Assembly (NCBI GenBank): GCA_963575745.1
Contig: CAUYUJ010020682.1
Span: forward strand, 1-64,000
Reading direction: 5' to 3'
Origin: Prorocentrum cordatum
Lineage: Eukaryota; Sar; Dinophyceae; Prorocentrales; Prorocentraceae
Length of the DNA: 64,000 nt
In this document: piece after piece, positions 49,826-62,656 of the stretch
How positions within the stretch are numbered: the first letter of the stretch is position 1
Layout of the letters: each line of letters starts with the position of its first letter
Position numbers and translations under genes: made by a program
The notes under the pieces: model-generated
Told to the model about the DNA's origin: nothing
Seen by the model: only the letters and a program-made list of their open reading frames with translations
Databases searched by the model: none

Positions 49826-49885
49826 CCCCTCCTCCTCCCCCTCCTCCTCCTCCTCCTCCTCCTCCTCCTCCTCCTCCTCCTCCTG
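49826..49885. repeat. TCC microsatellite
   Basis: Pure TCC repeats apart from the first units. Confidence 0.95.
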
Positions 49886-50342
49886 GCTGGGCCTCCCTCC
49901 TCTCGGGTGGGCCCCTCCTGCGATCAAGCCGCTCCATCGGGGGTGCCCACACAGCGCGATCGTCCGCTCTCCCTTTGCCTCCCTCCCCTCGTCCGGTCGC
50001 CACTGCATCCTCGGCTTGCTGTGCAGACCACGGCGCATAGCACGAGTCGGTCTCTTGCAGGTCGGCTCGTGCAGTTCTCCCGGTTCTCCCCGAGCGGCCT
50101 TTGGATCCGCGAAGCAGTGGTGCCACCCGCGGAGTGCTGCGAGGCATGAACATAACGGTCACGCCACAACCACCCCCACACCCCCAAGGTCCGGCCTGAT
50201 CTGGAGGAGGCATGGCCGGATCTGCAGGAGGATGATTTCATTAATACCTCTGGATAGCACCGTGAAGGAGCTCAATAGACTGATAGGGTGAGTGGCCATG
50301 GCCGCCCCGCGCAGGCCGCTCATCGGCCCGACCCCTTGCAGG

Positions 50343-50431
<89 letters not shown>
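50343..50431. repeat. GAC microsatellite
   Basis: GAC repeats with one GGC interruption; a poly-Asp or poly-Arg frame would be an artefact. Confidence 0.95.
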
Positions 50432-50432
<1 letters not shown>

Positions 50433-50579
50433 TCGCGCGTCGTTCGTTCGTTCGTTCACCCCCCCAGGTACGGCGGCGGCGACCGGACGCGCAGCCCGCC
50501 CCGGAGGAGCTCGCCCGCGGCGGCAGGCCCGGATCGGGGCATCAGCAATATTTCATGAGATCCCCTTACTTCTGTTGCA

Positions 50580-51900
50580 TCGTCGGGGGACCTTGTTCGT
50601 CCCATCGCGCCCCGATCCGCGTCGGATCTGGGTCGAATCCATGTCGGAATCGTCGAAGCCGCGTCGAGTCCGTGTCGAATCACGCCAAATCCGCGTCGAG
50701 CCCGCGTCGGGCGCAAGACAAGACACCAAGTTTGGTGACAGATGAGGTCCCCCGAAGGCGCAACGTAACTTTTATCGCCTCTTCGCGTAGTGAAAATAAA
50801 AACGACGGCCAGCTTCTGCCTAGGCCTTCCAGAGGGGGACCGAGCGGATAGGGTCGGAGGATCGCGCTGCATCGTCGATACATCGCCGATGGCGCCGCCG
50901 ATGCGGCTCGATGTGGAGCTCGATTTTCCCCACGCCGACGGCGCCGATGAATCGCCGGCGTCGCCAGTGCATCGCCAACGAATCTGCGATACTTTGCGGA
51001 TGCATTTGGCACCGCTCGGACGTCTGCATCTTTTCTTGGCGAGAACCATCGAGGACCATCCTGGACCATCGAGCAAAACAAACACGCACGAAACCGAAAA
51101 ATGCACGGGACATGGACGTCCGAGCGACGGCAAGTCTAGGAGGTTTCTGTTCTGGCAGTCTTCGGCCTCCTGGGGCCCTCGCCTGGCCCAGGACCGTCGG
51201 CAAAAAGGCATGCAGGGTCACAGACCTCCAGAAGTCCAGCTCGGCTGAAATTACCACATCGTCGGAGATCTGGGTAATTAGTGCGAGCCGCGATGTTAGA
51301 AAGGGAGGCTCTCCCCGTCCTGTCTCAGCACTCCTCTACAGGAGGCGTTGCAGTCTCGCTTGGTTCCGTTGCCCTCGAGTATTCGCGTGATGTGGAGACC
51401 TGCGGCGATCATGGGCCGCCCCCGCATGTCTATGATTATTTGCACCAGCGGGTCTTCATACTTCTTGGACTCGCACTTGTCATCCAGATGAGGGGCATCT
51501 CGTCTTCATAACGTGGTTCTCGCCGTATCGCAGTCGCGGGGCGTCGGCCCCGGCCACTTGCCCGCCCCGCGGCCCTGGCCTGGCCCTATGCCTCAGCATC
51601 GCGGCAGGGAGGAGGTCGGGCCTAAGGCCGTTCCAGTTCAGCTCCCCGTCTAAGCTTGCGCGGGCCTCGGTCGCCCCCTTTCCGCTCGATGGGCGCCCGC
51701 GTGGTGTCCGCCGTGGCGTCCTCGCCTCACACAGGCATCAAGCTGTACCGCTCCCCACCTGAACGTATCGTCCCCTTCGACAGACTTCCCTACACAAGGC
51801 TCTACACGATGCTGTAAGGCCCAGTGAGGGAGCTTTGGCCCCTGAAGTCGGCGGCCTCTCTTGGATTTCATGCTGCAAGGGTGTCATTTGTATTCCCTAG
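50580..51900. other. No gene; short degenerate repeats
   Basis: GCGTCGAGTC/GTGTCGAATC words (50,620-50,720) and CATCGCCGATG words (50,870-51,000). Around 51,165 GGGGCCCTCGCCTGGCC resembles repeat C. Confidence 0.45.
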
Positions 51901-52082
51901 ATTGTTTGCCGGTGCGTCATTTTATGTATACATGCAGATGTTTGGCTTTCTCCTGGTGAGGGATCTGCCCCCCCCCCTCGAAATCGGTAGCCCGTCGTGG
52001 TCCCCGATCGTTAACTGTGTAAAAGGTTGTTGGGCCTTCTGTCGCAAGGGAGCATCGTGTTTTCTAGACACGGGATGGACAT

Positions 52083-52155
52083 ATTCAGGTATAGCTATAT
52101 CTCTATATATATTATGTATACATATACATGCATCTCTCTCTCTCTCTCTCTCGTT

Positions 52156-52186
<31 letters not shown>

Positions 52187-52200
52187 GTTTATATCTATAC
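52083..52200. repeat. TA and TC microsatellites
   Basis: Alternating TATA, CTCTCT and TATATA blocks. Confidence 0.9.
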
Positions 52201-52239
52201 ACATCCATTCAAACAAATCCGTAATGAGCTTTGTGGGTT

Positions 52240-52800
52240 TGCGTGGGCCCCCGGCTCCCCGAGCCCCCCGGAGAGCCCGAAGGCGCCTGGAGGGCCCCGA
52301 AACGGCACCCCAGAAGAGCCCCGAGACCGCCCAAAGAGGCCCCGAGGCGACCAAAGACAGCCCCGAGATGGCCCAAGACCGCCCTCAGACGGCCTACGAT
52401 GCTCCCAAGACGGCCCCATAGGCCACCAAGTCGCCCCATGACGGCTCCGAGGGGACACTCTCGGAGGGCCCGAGAGGCCGAAATCGTAGATATTCCATGG
52501 GTTTCCTATGGATTATGAGATTCTCGCGCTCTCAACCGTCTGGACCCCCAAGACGGCCCAAGAGGCCTCCAGGATCGCTCCGAGACGGCCCAGGAGGAGC
52601 CCAAGAAAGCCCCAAGACAGCCCCAGAGGGGCCCCAGGGGGGCCCAAAGAGGCCCCCGACCCCCATACGGCCCCCAAGACAGCCCAACAAGCTCCAAAGA
52701 GGCCACCAAAACAGGCCAAGAGGGCCCCGAGCCTGCCCATGATGGCCCCAAGACGGCCCTGATGTTGTCAAGACATCCCCAGAGGGCTTCACGCGCCCGA
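52240..52800. repeat. CCCAAGA-type degenerate repeat
   Basis: Same short-word composition as 2540-3760 (GGCCCAAGAGG, CCCCAAGACGGCCC). Long open frames here are compositional. Confidence 0.65.
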
Positions 52801-52959
52801 AAAGAACCCCAGGAGGACCCCCAAGAGGGCCTGAAGAGGCGAAAGTCATTGATTCCACGTTTGTTGTCGATCGCACACCGCAGCGTGCTGGCATGTGCGC
52901 GCCGGAAACAGAAGCGCGCGTGGGCAAATCTCGACTCACGCAGCTCCGTGGATTTAATA

Positions 52960-53200
52960 GATATATATATATATATAGAGAGAGAGAGATATATATACAA
53001 GACTGCAGTGGCGCTTCGCGCCATGCACCTTGGTCTTTGAAGATTGCTACGCAGGCGGAAAAGGCAGGAAGGTCAAGCGGACACTTTAACGATAACTCCT
53101 TGCTGCCTTTTCTGGCATCGCCGTTATGATAATGTTGTTCGTTCTCCTTCATCCATGCTTATTCTCCTCATTCTCGCCCATTCTCCTCAGCTCTTTTTGC
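52960..53200 (+). repeat. Dispersed repeat A, direct copy
   Basis: Starts at a TA/GA microsatellite and matches the minus strand of 7400-7645. Repeat B follows at once. Confidence 0.8.
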
Positions 53201-53520
53201 GGAGGCTCCTCGTTGGAGAGCCTCTGGGAGCCTCACCAAAGTTCTGGGCCTTCTCGAGGCCTCCTGGGCGTGTTCTGGGGGCCTCTGGGGCTTCCTAAGG
53301 CCAACCTGCCTCTAACCGCGGTCTCCCTGAACGCTCTGGTCACGATTTGGAATGGTTCGGAGGGTGTCTTGGGGCCATCTTGGGCAGCCATGGGGCTCTC
53401 TTCTCTTAAGGCCATTTTGGACCCCTGGTGTGCCGTTTTGGGGCTCTCTTGGATTGCCTGGAAGCCCTTTCGGATTGCTGTGAGGCGATTTTGGAGCCTC
53501 CCAGGCGACTTCGGACGCCC
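53200..53520 (+). repeat. Dispersed repeat B, direct copy
   Basis: Matches the minus strand of 3935-4260. Here A and B are adjacent; at the left locus the helicase fragment and 90-bp satellite lie between them. Confidence 0.75.
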
Positions 53521-53927
53521 AGAAGACCGCTGTCTTGGAGCGTCGGGAAGCCGAAAAGAGGAGAACCCCAAATTCACCAAAAACATACATTAAATCAATG
53601 ATTTGTCCCTCTTGTGGCCTTCTTGGAGGTGCTTTTGGAGGCCTCTTGGTACGTTTTGGAGCGATCTTTCGGAGTATGACGGCTTCTTGGAGCGCTCTTG
53701 TGTTGTCTTAGGTTCTCTGGGACGTCTCCGATAACCCCCCTGATCGCCCTAGGTGTGCTGCGAAGGCTTGGCAAAACGCCCTGCGAGGCCCGGGGGGCCG
53801 CTTCGAGGCCCGTCCGAAGGGTCCCAAAGCCCCAGATCCGGGGAGTCCAGTTTTTTTTGGGGGGGGGACGGGTGTTCCCCCCGTCCGGGCTTGCAACCAT
53901 ATAGGAAGAGGAATCAATTTTTATATA
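53521..53927. other. No gene recognised
   Basis: GC-rich sequence with TTCTTGGAG and CTTTTGGAGGC-like short words and a poly-T/poly-G patch near 53,850. Confidence 0.4.
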
Positions 53928-54175
53928 CATGTGTATATGTATGTATGTATGTATGCATGCATGTATGTATGCATGCATGCATGCATGCATGCACGCAGGT
54001 ATGTATGTATGTATGTATGTATGTATGTATGTATGTATGTATGTATGTATGTCTGTATGTCTGTATGTCTGTATGTCTGTATGTCTGTATGTCTGTATGT
54101 CTGTATGCCTGTATGTCTGTATGTCTGTATGTCTGTATGTCTGTATGTCTGTATGTCTGTATGTCTGTATGTCTG

Positions 54176-54219
<44 letters not shown>
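53928..54219. repeat. GTAT, GCAT, GTCT and TA microsatellites
   Basis: Successive blocks GTAT/GCAT, GTAT, GTCT and TA; each block appears to derive from its neighbour by single-base change. Confidence 0.95.
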
Positions 54220-54222
<3 letters not shown>

Positions 54223-54590
54223 GGGGACGTGGCCGAGGGGTCCCGCCCAGGGACCTCGGCGGGGCATGGGGGGCCCGGGGCCTTATTTTCTATGTTTTTA
54301 TAGGGTTGCGGCCACCGGGAGCCACCAGAGCCCTGGGGGACGTTGCCGGGGGGGTCTCGCCCAAGGACCTCGGCGGGGCATGGGGGGCCCCGGAGCCTTA
54401 CTCTCCTGTGTTTTTAAAAGATTCGGTTTCGGCCACCGGGGGCCACCAGAGCCCCTGGGGACGCGGCCGGAGGGGTCCCGCCCAGGGGCCTCGGCGGCGC
54501 ATGTGGGGCCCAGGGCCTTCTTTTCCTTGTGTTTTGTTTTAATGTTTTCGCTTGCCCGGAGCCACCAGAACCCGAAGAGGTTGCAGGGAG
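54220..54590. repeat. About 115-125-bp tandem repeat, three units
   Basis: GGTC(C/T)CGCCCA(G/A)GG(A/G)CCTCGGCGG, GGGGCCC and GCCACCGG(G)AGCCACCAGAGCC-like words recur three times. Confidence 0.8.
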
Positions 54591-54689
54591 CTCCAGGGGC
54601 TACTCCACCTGGTGCCCCAGGTCTCCCGCAGGCCTCCCAGAGGCATCCAGGAGAGCCCCCCGAAGCTCACACATTTGGTTTCCCCATAG

Positions 54690-55650
54690 TTTTTTCCACG
54701 TTTCCCTCCATGCAGCCTGTTCTGCATCCCCACGCTGCGCGGTAGCCCCAGAGGACGCCCAGACCGTCCCGGTTCGGCCCCAGACGCTCCCAACCTTGTC
54801 CCCAGATGGCTCCGCATGGGAGGATCGGCGCGCCCCAGTAGGGTCACAGAGCGGCCAGGGGCGTTCCAAGATCCCTGCGACGCCGACGATCACCCCGAGA
54901 CGGCCCCCCGAACGACTTCGTCGACACGTCATGCTTCCAAGAGGCCTCACTGGAGGGCTCTCTGAGGCCTTACTCGTTGTTTTTTGTGCTTCCAATGGTT
55001 TTCCACGCTATCACTTATTCAACTTGTTCTGCACGCCCACGCTGCAAGGCAGCCCAAGAGGACGTCCAGACCGATGTGGTTCGGGCCCCTGGGGCTCCCA
55101 ACCGTGATCCAAGACAGCTCCGCACGGGAGGGCACGCGCCCCCAAGTAGGCTCCACGACCCGCAAAAGTCGCTTCCAGGCCTGCGCGACGCCGACGATCG
55201 CAGACAGCCCCCCGAGCGACTTCGTCCACACGGCGTGCTTCAAAGAGGCCTCCCCTGAGGGCTCTCTGAGGCCTTACTCTCTTCTTCTTTTTTTTTGGGG
55301 GGGGGGGGAATTTTCCACGTTTCCACTCATCCAGCTTGTTCTGCATCCCCACGCTGCACGGCAGCCCAAGAGAACGCCCAAACCGATGTGGTTCGGGCCC
55401 TTGGGGCTCCCAAGCGTGATCCAAGACGGCTCCGCGTGGGAGGACCAGCGCCCCCAAGTAGGTTCCCCGAGCCGCCAGAGTCGCTTCCAGGCCTGCGCGA
55501 CGCCGACGATCGCACCATGACAGCTCCCCAGGCCACCTGGCCAGCAAAAGAGGCTTCCTAGAGGCTTCCCACAAGGGCCCCCCAGAGGCTCAATTCCTAG
55601 TTTTTTTCCGATGGTTTCTTTGGGTTTCTGGCCACCCAACCCGTTCTGTT
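54690..55650. repeat. About 305-bp tandem repeat, three units
   Basis: TTTTCCACG, CTTGTTCTGCA and CCCACGCTGC recur at about 54,693, 55,000 and 55,309, with a weaker fourth unit near 55,600. Each unit also carries CGACGCCGACGATC. Confidence 0.85.
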
Positions 55651-55919
55651 TCTCGACGGTGCAAGCTCGTCCTAGAGGTCCCCGAGACTTCCCCGCTGCG
55701 GTTCCAGAGGCTCCCAACGTTGCCCCATGACGGCGCCAAGAGGGCACCCCGACGGCTGACGCGGCCCCAACGAGGAGCCCCGAACACCCCAACACGGCCG
55801 ATTAGGGCCACACGAGAGGCTTCGGGGCCTTTGCGGTCGCCAGGGGCGGTCTCGACACTGCTGATTGCGTCTCGACGTCCCACGACCGAGCCAAAGACTT
55901 GTCACAGAGCCCAAAGGAC

Positions 55920-56700
55920 GGGGAGGAGAAGGAGGACGAGGACACGGAGGAGAGGAACGATAAGGACGAGGAGGGGGAGGAGGAGGAGGAGGAGGAGGGG
56001 GAGGAAGAGGGAGGAGGAGGAGGAGAGGAGGAGGAGAGGAGGAGGAGGAGGAGAGAGGAAGAGGGAGAGGAACAGGAGGAAGAGGAGGAGGAGGAGGAGG
56101 AGGAGGAGGAGGGGGAGAGGAGGGAGGAGGAGGAGGAGAGGAGGAGGAGGAGGAGGAAGAGGGGGAGGATGAAGAAGAGGAGGTGGAGGAGGAGGAGGAG
56201 GAGGAAAAGGAGGAAAAGGAGGAAAAGTAGGAAAAGGAGGAAAATAATGAAAAGGAGGAAAAGGAGGAAAAAGAGGAAAAGGAGGAAAAGGAGGAAAAGG
56301 AGGAGGAGGAGGATAATAATAATAATACTACTAAGAAGAGGAAGATGAATCAGAAGAATACTAAGAATACTACTAAGAATAATAGCAATGCTAATACTAA
56401 TAATGATAATACGTTTAATAAGAAGAAGAATATTAAGAATAATACGAAGAATAATAATCATAATAATGATAAAACGAAGAAGAATAATATTATTAAGAAT
56501 AAGAATAATAATACTAATAAGAATAATAATATTAAAAACAGCAACAATAATACTCATACTACTAATAATAATGATGATGGTGATATTAATAATAATAATA
56601 ATAACAATAATAATAGTAATAATAATAATAGTAAGGGGAGGAGGAGGAGGAAGAGGAGGAGCAGGAGGAGGAGGAGGTTGAGGAGGAGGAGGAGGAGGCG
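55920..56700. repeat. Graded purine-rich to A/T-rich microsatellite
   Basis: GGA repeats (to about 56,200) pass into GGAAAA (56,200-56,300), then AAT/AAG/AAC trinucleotides (56,310-56,630), then back to GGA. Confidence 0.9.
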
Positions 56701-56719
56701 CAGGATGCGGAGGGCGGAC

Positions 56720-57110
56720 GAGCCTCCTCCTCTGCGTCGTCGTCGTCCTCCTCCTCCTCCTCTTCCTCCTCCTCCTCCTCCTCCTCCTCCTCCTCCTCCC
56801 CCTCCTCCTCCTGCTCCTCCCCCTCCGTCCCCTGATCCTCTTGCACCTCCTGGTGCTGCTGCTGGTGGTGGTGCTGCTGCTGCTCCTCCTGCTCCTCCTT
56901 CTGCTACTCATCCTCCTGCTCCTTCTCTCCCCCTTGCCCTCCTCCATCACCCCCCCTCCTCCTCTTCCTTCTCCCCCTCCTGTTCTTGCTCCTCCTCCTG
57001 CTCCTACTCCTGCACCTCCTCCTTTGATGGTGCTCCTCCTCCTCCCTTGCCCGTCCTCCTCCTTCTCCTCCCTCTCTTGCTCCTCCTGCCCCTGCTCTTC
57101 CTGCTCCTGG
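56720..57110. repeat. TCC/CTG-rich low-complexity tract
   Basis: TCC repeats with TGC and CCT variants. Poly-Leu, Pro and Ser frames are artefacts. Confidence 0.85.
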
Positions 57111-57830
57111 ACGTGGGGCCCTGGGGCCGCACTCTCGGGGCCGAGGAGGGGTCCAGAGATCGTGGGGGATTCCAGGGGCCGAAGATGGGTCCAAATGCGT
57201 CAACGCGGGTCCCCGGAGCCAGGGGTCCACAACCCAGGGTCCGGAATCCATCAAGGGCGGACGAGAAGGAGGAGGACGACGAGGAGGGGTAGGAGGAGGA
57301 AGAGGCCAGGGAGGAGACGAAGGCGAGCGAGGACGAGGGCGAGCACGGAGACAAAGGGGCGGGCAGCAGGGGCGGAGTCCGGGCAATTCTCTGTTGGGCC
57401 TCGCGTTTCGTTCCCCACTTCCTGGGTACCGCTCCGGTTCGGTCTGTATCGGTCTGATTCGGCTTTATTTGGTCCACAAGCGATCTTGGTTCGGTTCGGT
57501 TCGGGTCTCTCCCGCGACCATTCCAGTTCGGTTCGATTCGTCTTGGGGGCGACGCTGGTTCGCGGCAGTTCGATTCAGCCTGGTTCAGTCCAGGCAGTGC
57601 TGGAACCTTCCTGCAATGAAACATTGCGACGGAGTTACGCCAGGAAGGAGGCAGCACAGTACGAAATTTCCAAGGCTCCAGGAGGGTCGGCCGTCGGGAC
57701 CCTCTGGAACGAGATCCGCTGTCGATGGTACTGCTTGTCGTGGCATCCTTTGACGCCGTGATGCCGTGACTGGAACCTGTGCACGCGCGTAGCTCGCGTG
57801 GATCTAGTATATATATAGTCATTTATACAT
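57111..57830. other. No gene; GGTTCG short repeats
   Basis: 57,410-57,570 is built from GGTTCGGTTC-like words. No coding motif is seen. Confidence 0.45.
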
Positions 57831-57837
57831 GCATACA

Positions 57838-57872
57838 TACGTACGTACGTACGTACATGCATGCATACATAA
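57838..57872. repeat. GTAC/CATA microsatellite
   Basis: ACGTACGTACGTAC core within TACATGCA repeats. Confidence 0.85.
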
Positions 57873-58007
57873 ATGTGTGTATTTAATGTATGTGGACGCT
57901 TGTAAATGGACAGAGACATTCAAGCATGCTTGCCTAAACCAGCATCGCCCCCTTCACCTCTGACAGCATTCCAATGAGGTGCGCGTGCGCTGCTGTCGTG
58001 TGCGCGC

Positions 58008-58061
58008 GCGCGTGTGTGTGTGTGTGTGTGTGTGCGTGTGTGTGTTTCTGGTGTCTGTGTG

Positions 58062-58117
<56 letters not shown>

Positions 58118-58183
58118 TGTGTTATGTGTGTTGTGTGTTGTGTGTGTGCGTTGTGTGTGTGTGTGCGTGTGTGTTTGTGTGTT

Positions 58184-58265
<82 letters not shown>

Positions 58266-58279
58266 TGTGTGTGTGTTTC
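58008..58279. repeat. TG and TGCG microsatellite
   Basis: Alternating GTGTGT and GCGTGCGT blocks, a purine/pyrimidine alternation that could adopt Z-form DNA. Confidence 0.95.
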
Positions 58280-58842
58280 GCCATCCCAATCGCAGAATAC
58301 CATGCGGGCCACGTCCCATCGTGGCCCCCCAGGCGATCGCCGAAGAGTGCTTGGGAATCCTGGATTAGTGTAGGTGTTGGTCCGTAAAACAGTTGCAACC
58401 CATTTATCGTTCACAGTTGCTGCATGCGTTTTGGGGCACTCCACTGCGTACCTTAGGAGTCGGCGGCGGATACAGAAATTGGATGACCTCATTCTCGTCC
58501 TCTTCTTGCCGTCTCCTTTCAGTCCCCCATCTGAGGCCCGCAACATCCAAGGCAACAACATCAGTCCAATTCATTCGGCCTGCCGGGGACACCTGCCTTC
58601 AACCTCCAACCAGGGGAGCCCTTAGCCATTCTCGGGCGGGCGCCGACTATCCACCGCAAGGCCATCCTGGGCCAAGGACGGGTGCATGTCTACGCCCGTC
58701 AAGCCTGGCCAGGGAGGTAGTACAGCGATCGTGGGCCTGGGATCCGGCCGTCACGGCCAGGATCGGCGAGGGGGATTCCGATGGCACGTAAGAGGGACCA
58801 TTCGCCAGAGTGATCTTTTCGGCCACGCGCAGAGGAGGGGCA

Positions 58843-58966
58843 GGGGAAGGGGGAAGGTTTCTCAGGAGCGCCCCAGCTTCCGAGAAGGCGCGGGCCTTCT
58901 CTATCGATGTAATGCGGGCTCCTTCTAGGAAGCAGCCTCCCTCTGAGCAGCCTTCCCCCCTCCCCC
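58843..58966. repeat. About 124-bp inverted-repeat element
   Basis: GGGGAAGGGGGAAGG...CTCAG at the left and CTGAG...CCTTCCCCCCTCCCC at the right are nearly complementary. The interior has GAGAAGGCGC and GGGCCTTCTC, also complementary, as in the element at 16,083. Confidence 0.55.
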
Positions 58967-60700
58967 TATCCCCTCCCTCCAAGGTCGCGGGTCAGGGTCT
59001 TCAGGGGTGTTTTTGTTGGGGGTCTCTTTGGGGTGCTTCGGGTGCCCTCTCAGGGCAGCGGCAGGCGCAGGGTCCTTGGGGGCCGCGTGGGAGCCTCTGG
59101 AGACCAGGTGTTTTTTCCTTCTAATGCAGGGTTCCCTCCCAGGTCGGGCGCGGACATACACGTCGCATGTGCACCTATCGCTATTTCTGCTTATCGGACA
59201 AACCTAATCCAATGTCCGGGTCCATGAACTTCCAAACCACTGAGATAGTAGGTCATGGGACGATCGTAGAACAAGACCATACACCAATCAGAACGGTGGA
59301 GTCTTCTGGTCATCAGGCAAATCCCCTTCCATGAGTGAGCACAACCCTTTTTGCCGCAGGCCCCGGGGGCAAACGCGGTCCTCCTCGTGCCCGGGCCCCT
59401 CCCGCCGCCAGGGGGGGGCCGCGCGCCCGGCGGCCGGGGCCTCCGTGGCCAAGGGCCGCCGCCCAGGCGCGCCCGCCGGGGGGCCGACGGGGCGCGGGAG
59501 GGAGTCTGGGGGGCCCCCACACGGTGTGGTGACCAGACCGCGTGGTGAGTCAGGTTCTCAAGCAGTGGCGAAGCGTCCTGGCTCGCCTTGTAGGCCTGCC
59601 AAGCAGTGTTCTGGGAACTGTTCGTGGTTTGCACGGAGTGTTCTTAGAACATTTCTGGCTGAGTCTGTTCTGCTTTAACACATCAGGTTTACGTTCTAAG
59701 AGCATTGCCTTTGTTCTAAGAACACTGTTGGGTTCTTGGCAGATTTCGTGGTAGGCCTATAGGAATGCCGGGACGGTCGGTCCCTGCTCAAGGTTCTGTA
59801 ATTTTCACATGCGTTGTAGGTTCTTTACGTTCTGTCCAGCTTCGGGGTGCTCTCCAGCAGCTGCGCCTCGCCGGGAGCTGCCCTGGGGTGTCTGGAGATC
59901 GTTCCGGAGGGGCGCCCGTCGCCCGTGCTAGGGCCTGGAAGCCACCAGGCGTCGGGGACCCCCGGGCGGTGTAGCAACCACACGCCGTGGTGAGTCAGTG
60001 GGGATCCCGGGTCTCAGGCGATCGCAGACATGGATCAAGGGAGCGTGGATTAGCGACGGGTCCCGTTTCCATGGTGAATCGCGGATTTCCGCCGCCGAGC
60101 GAGGCGGCACCGGCCGCTTTTTGGGGAGGGCACATTCCCCGATCCATGTTTGCGCGCCCCCGAGGGTCGCCGCACGGCTTTGGGACCTTCGTCATTCTCC
60201 GAGGGTGTCTCGGGCGACCGGGGCTTCCGAGGCTCCAAGGCTGCGCGGTGACGGACCGCGCGGTGGGGTCTGTGGTGTTCCGAGGTCACTACGCGGGCGC
60301 TTCGACGGTCTCGTTAGGCAGCGTTTCAAGATTTTGGAGAGCGGCAGTGATCGCCCCCTCGTATCACCCCTCCCCCACATTCAACCCATTGAATTCGCAG
60401 AGTAATGAACGCGATCGGGCTAAAAAATTGTTGGCGGCGGCGCATCCTCTTCGATCGGGCAGCTTACGCTACCGCCCGGATGAGATCGACCTCCACTGGC
60501 CTTGAACTGAAGTGTCCGGTGGCAGCGTTGCCCGACACCTCAGAAAAGCTAGACACGTTAGCCCACAATGGTTTCTCCTGTTGAGGGATGGAGGCCGCGG
60601 GTGGCCTTGTCGAGCTTTCGACGCTGCTCGTTGCGAGTCGAGGCAACGACCGAGGATGGAGGAGGGGGGATGGGCTTAGTTGTTCTTAGAAGCGCTGCTT
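58967..60700. other. No gene; dispersed repeat D copy 2
   Basis: 59,840-59,945 matches repeat D at 17,385-17,480. Around 59,520-59,560 and 59,960-59,995 a CCCCACACGGTGTGGTGACC / GTAGCAACCACACGCCGTGG motif recurs before GTGAGTCAG, so this is a diverged tandem repeat. No coding motif. Confidence 0.45.
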
Positions 60701-60714
60701 CTTCCCCGCATCCC

Positions 60715-61235
60715 CCGCCCAGACAGCGCTTCGTGGCCCCATAGGGAGCTCCACCGAACGCCCCAGTGACAGGGCGCATGCGTCTCCTCACCCACCACAG
60801 CGCTTAAGGCCCAAATGTCTGGGTTTACATGCGTCCACCCCCACCCAGTACAGCGCTTCGTGGCCCCATGGGGAGCTGCACCGAAGGTACCAGTGACAAG
60901 CTTTACGTACTTTTCACCAACTCAGTATAGCAATTCGTGGCTCCATAGGGAGCTCCATTGAAGGCCCCAGTGTCAGGGTCCACATGCGTCTCCCCACCCA
61001 GTACAGCGTTCCGTGGCCCATAGGCAGCTCCACCGAAGGCCCCAGTGGCAGTGTCCACACGCGTACCCCCCACTCAGTGCAGCGTTTGGTGGCCCAGAAG
61101 AAATTCCACCGAAGGCCGCAGTGGCAGGGTCCACATGCGTCTCCCTGCCACACTTCGGCATCCCACCACCATTACGGCACACCCCTCACGCGTTCCGTGG
61201 CCCCATGGGGCCCGCATGGAGCTCCACCCAAAGCG
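60715..61235 (-). repeat. Diverged 90-bp satellite family, inverted
   Basis: On the minus strand, units with GGAGCTCCCTATGGGGCCAC, GAAGGCCCC-complement and GACGCATGCG-like words match the array at 5535-7318. Spacing is less regular (about 70-110 bases) and the units are diverged. Confidence 0.75.
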
Positions 61236-61279
61236 GTCACCACAGCGCGTATTCACAGCTGCATGCGCTTGGGCACTTC

Positions 61280-61520
61280 GACCGTATAACTTATAGGAGA
61301 AGGGGAGGGGGGAGGAGAGAGGAGACCACCCCCAGAGCGAAACGAGCGCATCCCCTACCCCTCCCCCAAAAAACGGAACACCCCCCCTCCCTCCCTTCAA
61401 GGCGAAACGAGCCCTCCCCCCTCCGAAAACAGAACAACCCGCCCCCGTTCCCCTCACAGCGAAACTACCCCCCCCCCCCCGAAAACGGAACAACCCCCTC
61501 CCCCTTTCCCAGAGCGAAGC
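61280..61520. repeat. C-rich degenerate repeat
   Basis: AGCGAAAC(G/T)A and AAAACGGAACAACCCCC words recur about every 60 bases in a poly-C background. Confidence 0.7.
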
Positions 61521-61734
61521 TCAAGCGAGCTGAAAAGTTTGCGCTTTTTTGGATTCACACGCTGGATCAGCGGACGTACGTAGGGGAGGGGAGGGAGGAC
61601 AGGAGGCCCCACCTCTCGGGGGTGGACAGACCTCCTACCCTGACACGTCGATGAAGGAATTCTAGACGCTTCGCGTATCCCCACCAGCCCATCCAGAAAC
61701 GACGCCCAGGCGAGTAGAGGGTCGTCCTGAGGGG

Positions 61735-61880
61735 CTTTTCGGCGTCTTGGGTGCCTTGGGGGGGCCTCTTTGGGCAGCTTGGGATCCTCTTGGGGACCTC
61801 CTGGGGGCCTCTTGGGGCCTCGTGGGGCCATCTTGGGGCCTCTTGGGGCCTCCTTGGCGCTTCTTGGGGCCATCTTGGAG
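61735..61880 (-). repeat. CCCAAGAGG-type degenerate repeat, inverted
   Basis: CTTGGGGCCTCTTGGGG words, the complement of the repeat at 2540-3760 and 52,240-52,800. Confidence 0.6.
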
Positions 61881-62084
61881 GACATCGATCAAAGAAGAGG
61901 GGAGCTTCAATTAGGGTTGCCCCCTCAGCAGGCCAAAACGGGGCCCAAACCATAGTAGAATCAATGATTTCGGCTCCCTCGCCGAGGCCCTTTTGGACGC
62001 CCTCACCGCTCGCGGCCCCCCCCGTCCAGGTCCACGGGGAGGGGGTAGGGGGAGGGGTCAAGACTCCCTCCCCGCCCGCAGGCC

Positions 62085-62194
62085 GTTTCGCTCACTCCCG
62101 CCCGCCCTCCCCACACATACGTAGCACCCGAGTCTGGCCCGAGCCTCAGCATGTTCAGCAGTCGTCTTTGGATGGGCAGCTACTGGGGGCCAAT

Positions 62195-62225
<31 letters not shown>

Positions 62226-62279
62226 TGCCCGCCGCCGCCCGCCGCCGCCGCGCCGCCGCCGCCGCCGCCGCCACCGCCT

Positions 62280-62317
<38 letters not shown>

Positions 62318-62615
62318 GCCGCCGAGGGGGTGTGTGTATCAATAGGGAACAGTGATCAAGCCGTCCCTCACTCCCACCCGCCCTCCCAACACATACGTAG
62401 CACCCGAGTCTGGCCCGAGCCTGAGCATATTCAGCAGTCGTCTTTGGATGGGCAGCTACTGGGGGCCAATCCGCCGCCGCCGCCGCCTCCGCCGCCGCCG
62501 CCGCCGCCGCCCGCCGCCGCCGCCGCCGCGCCGCAGCCGCAGCCGTTGCCGCGCCGCCGCCGCCGCCGCCGTCGCCGCCGCCGCCGCCGCCGCCTTCCGC
62601 TGCCAAACCGCCGCG

Positions 62616-62656
<41 letters not shown>

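Noticed and set aside
53594-54545. Frames of Met/Tyr/Val/Cys repeats
   Set aside because: Translation of GTAT/GTCT microsatellite.
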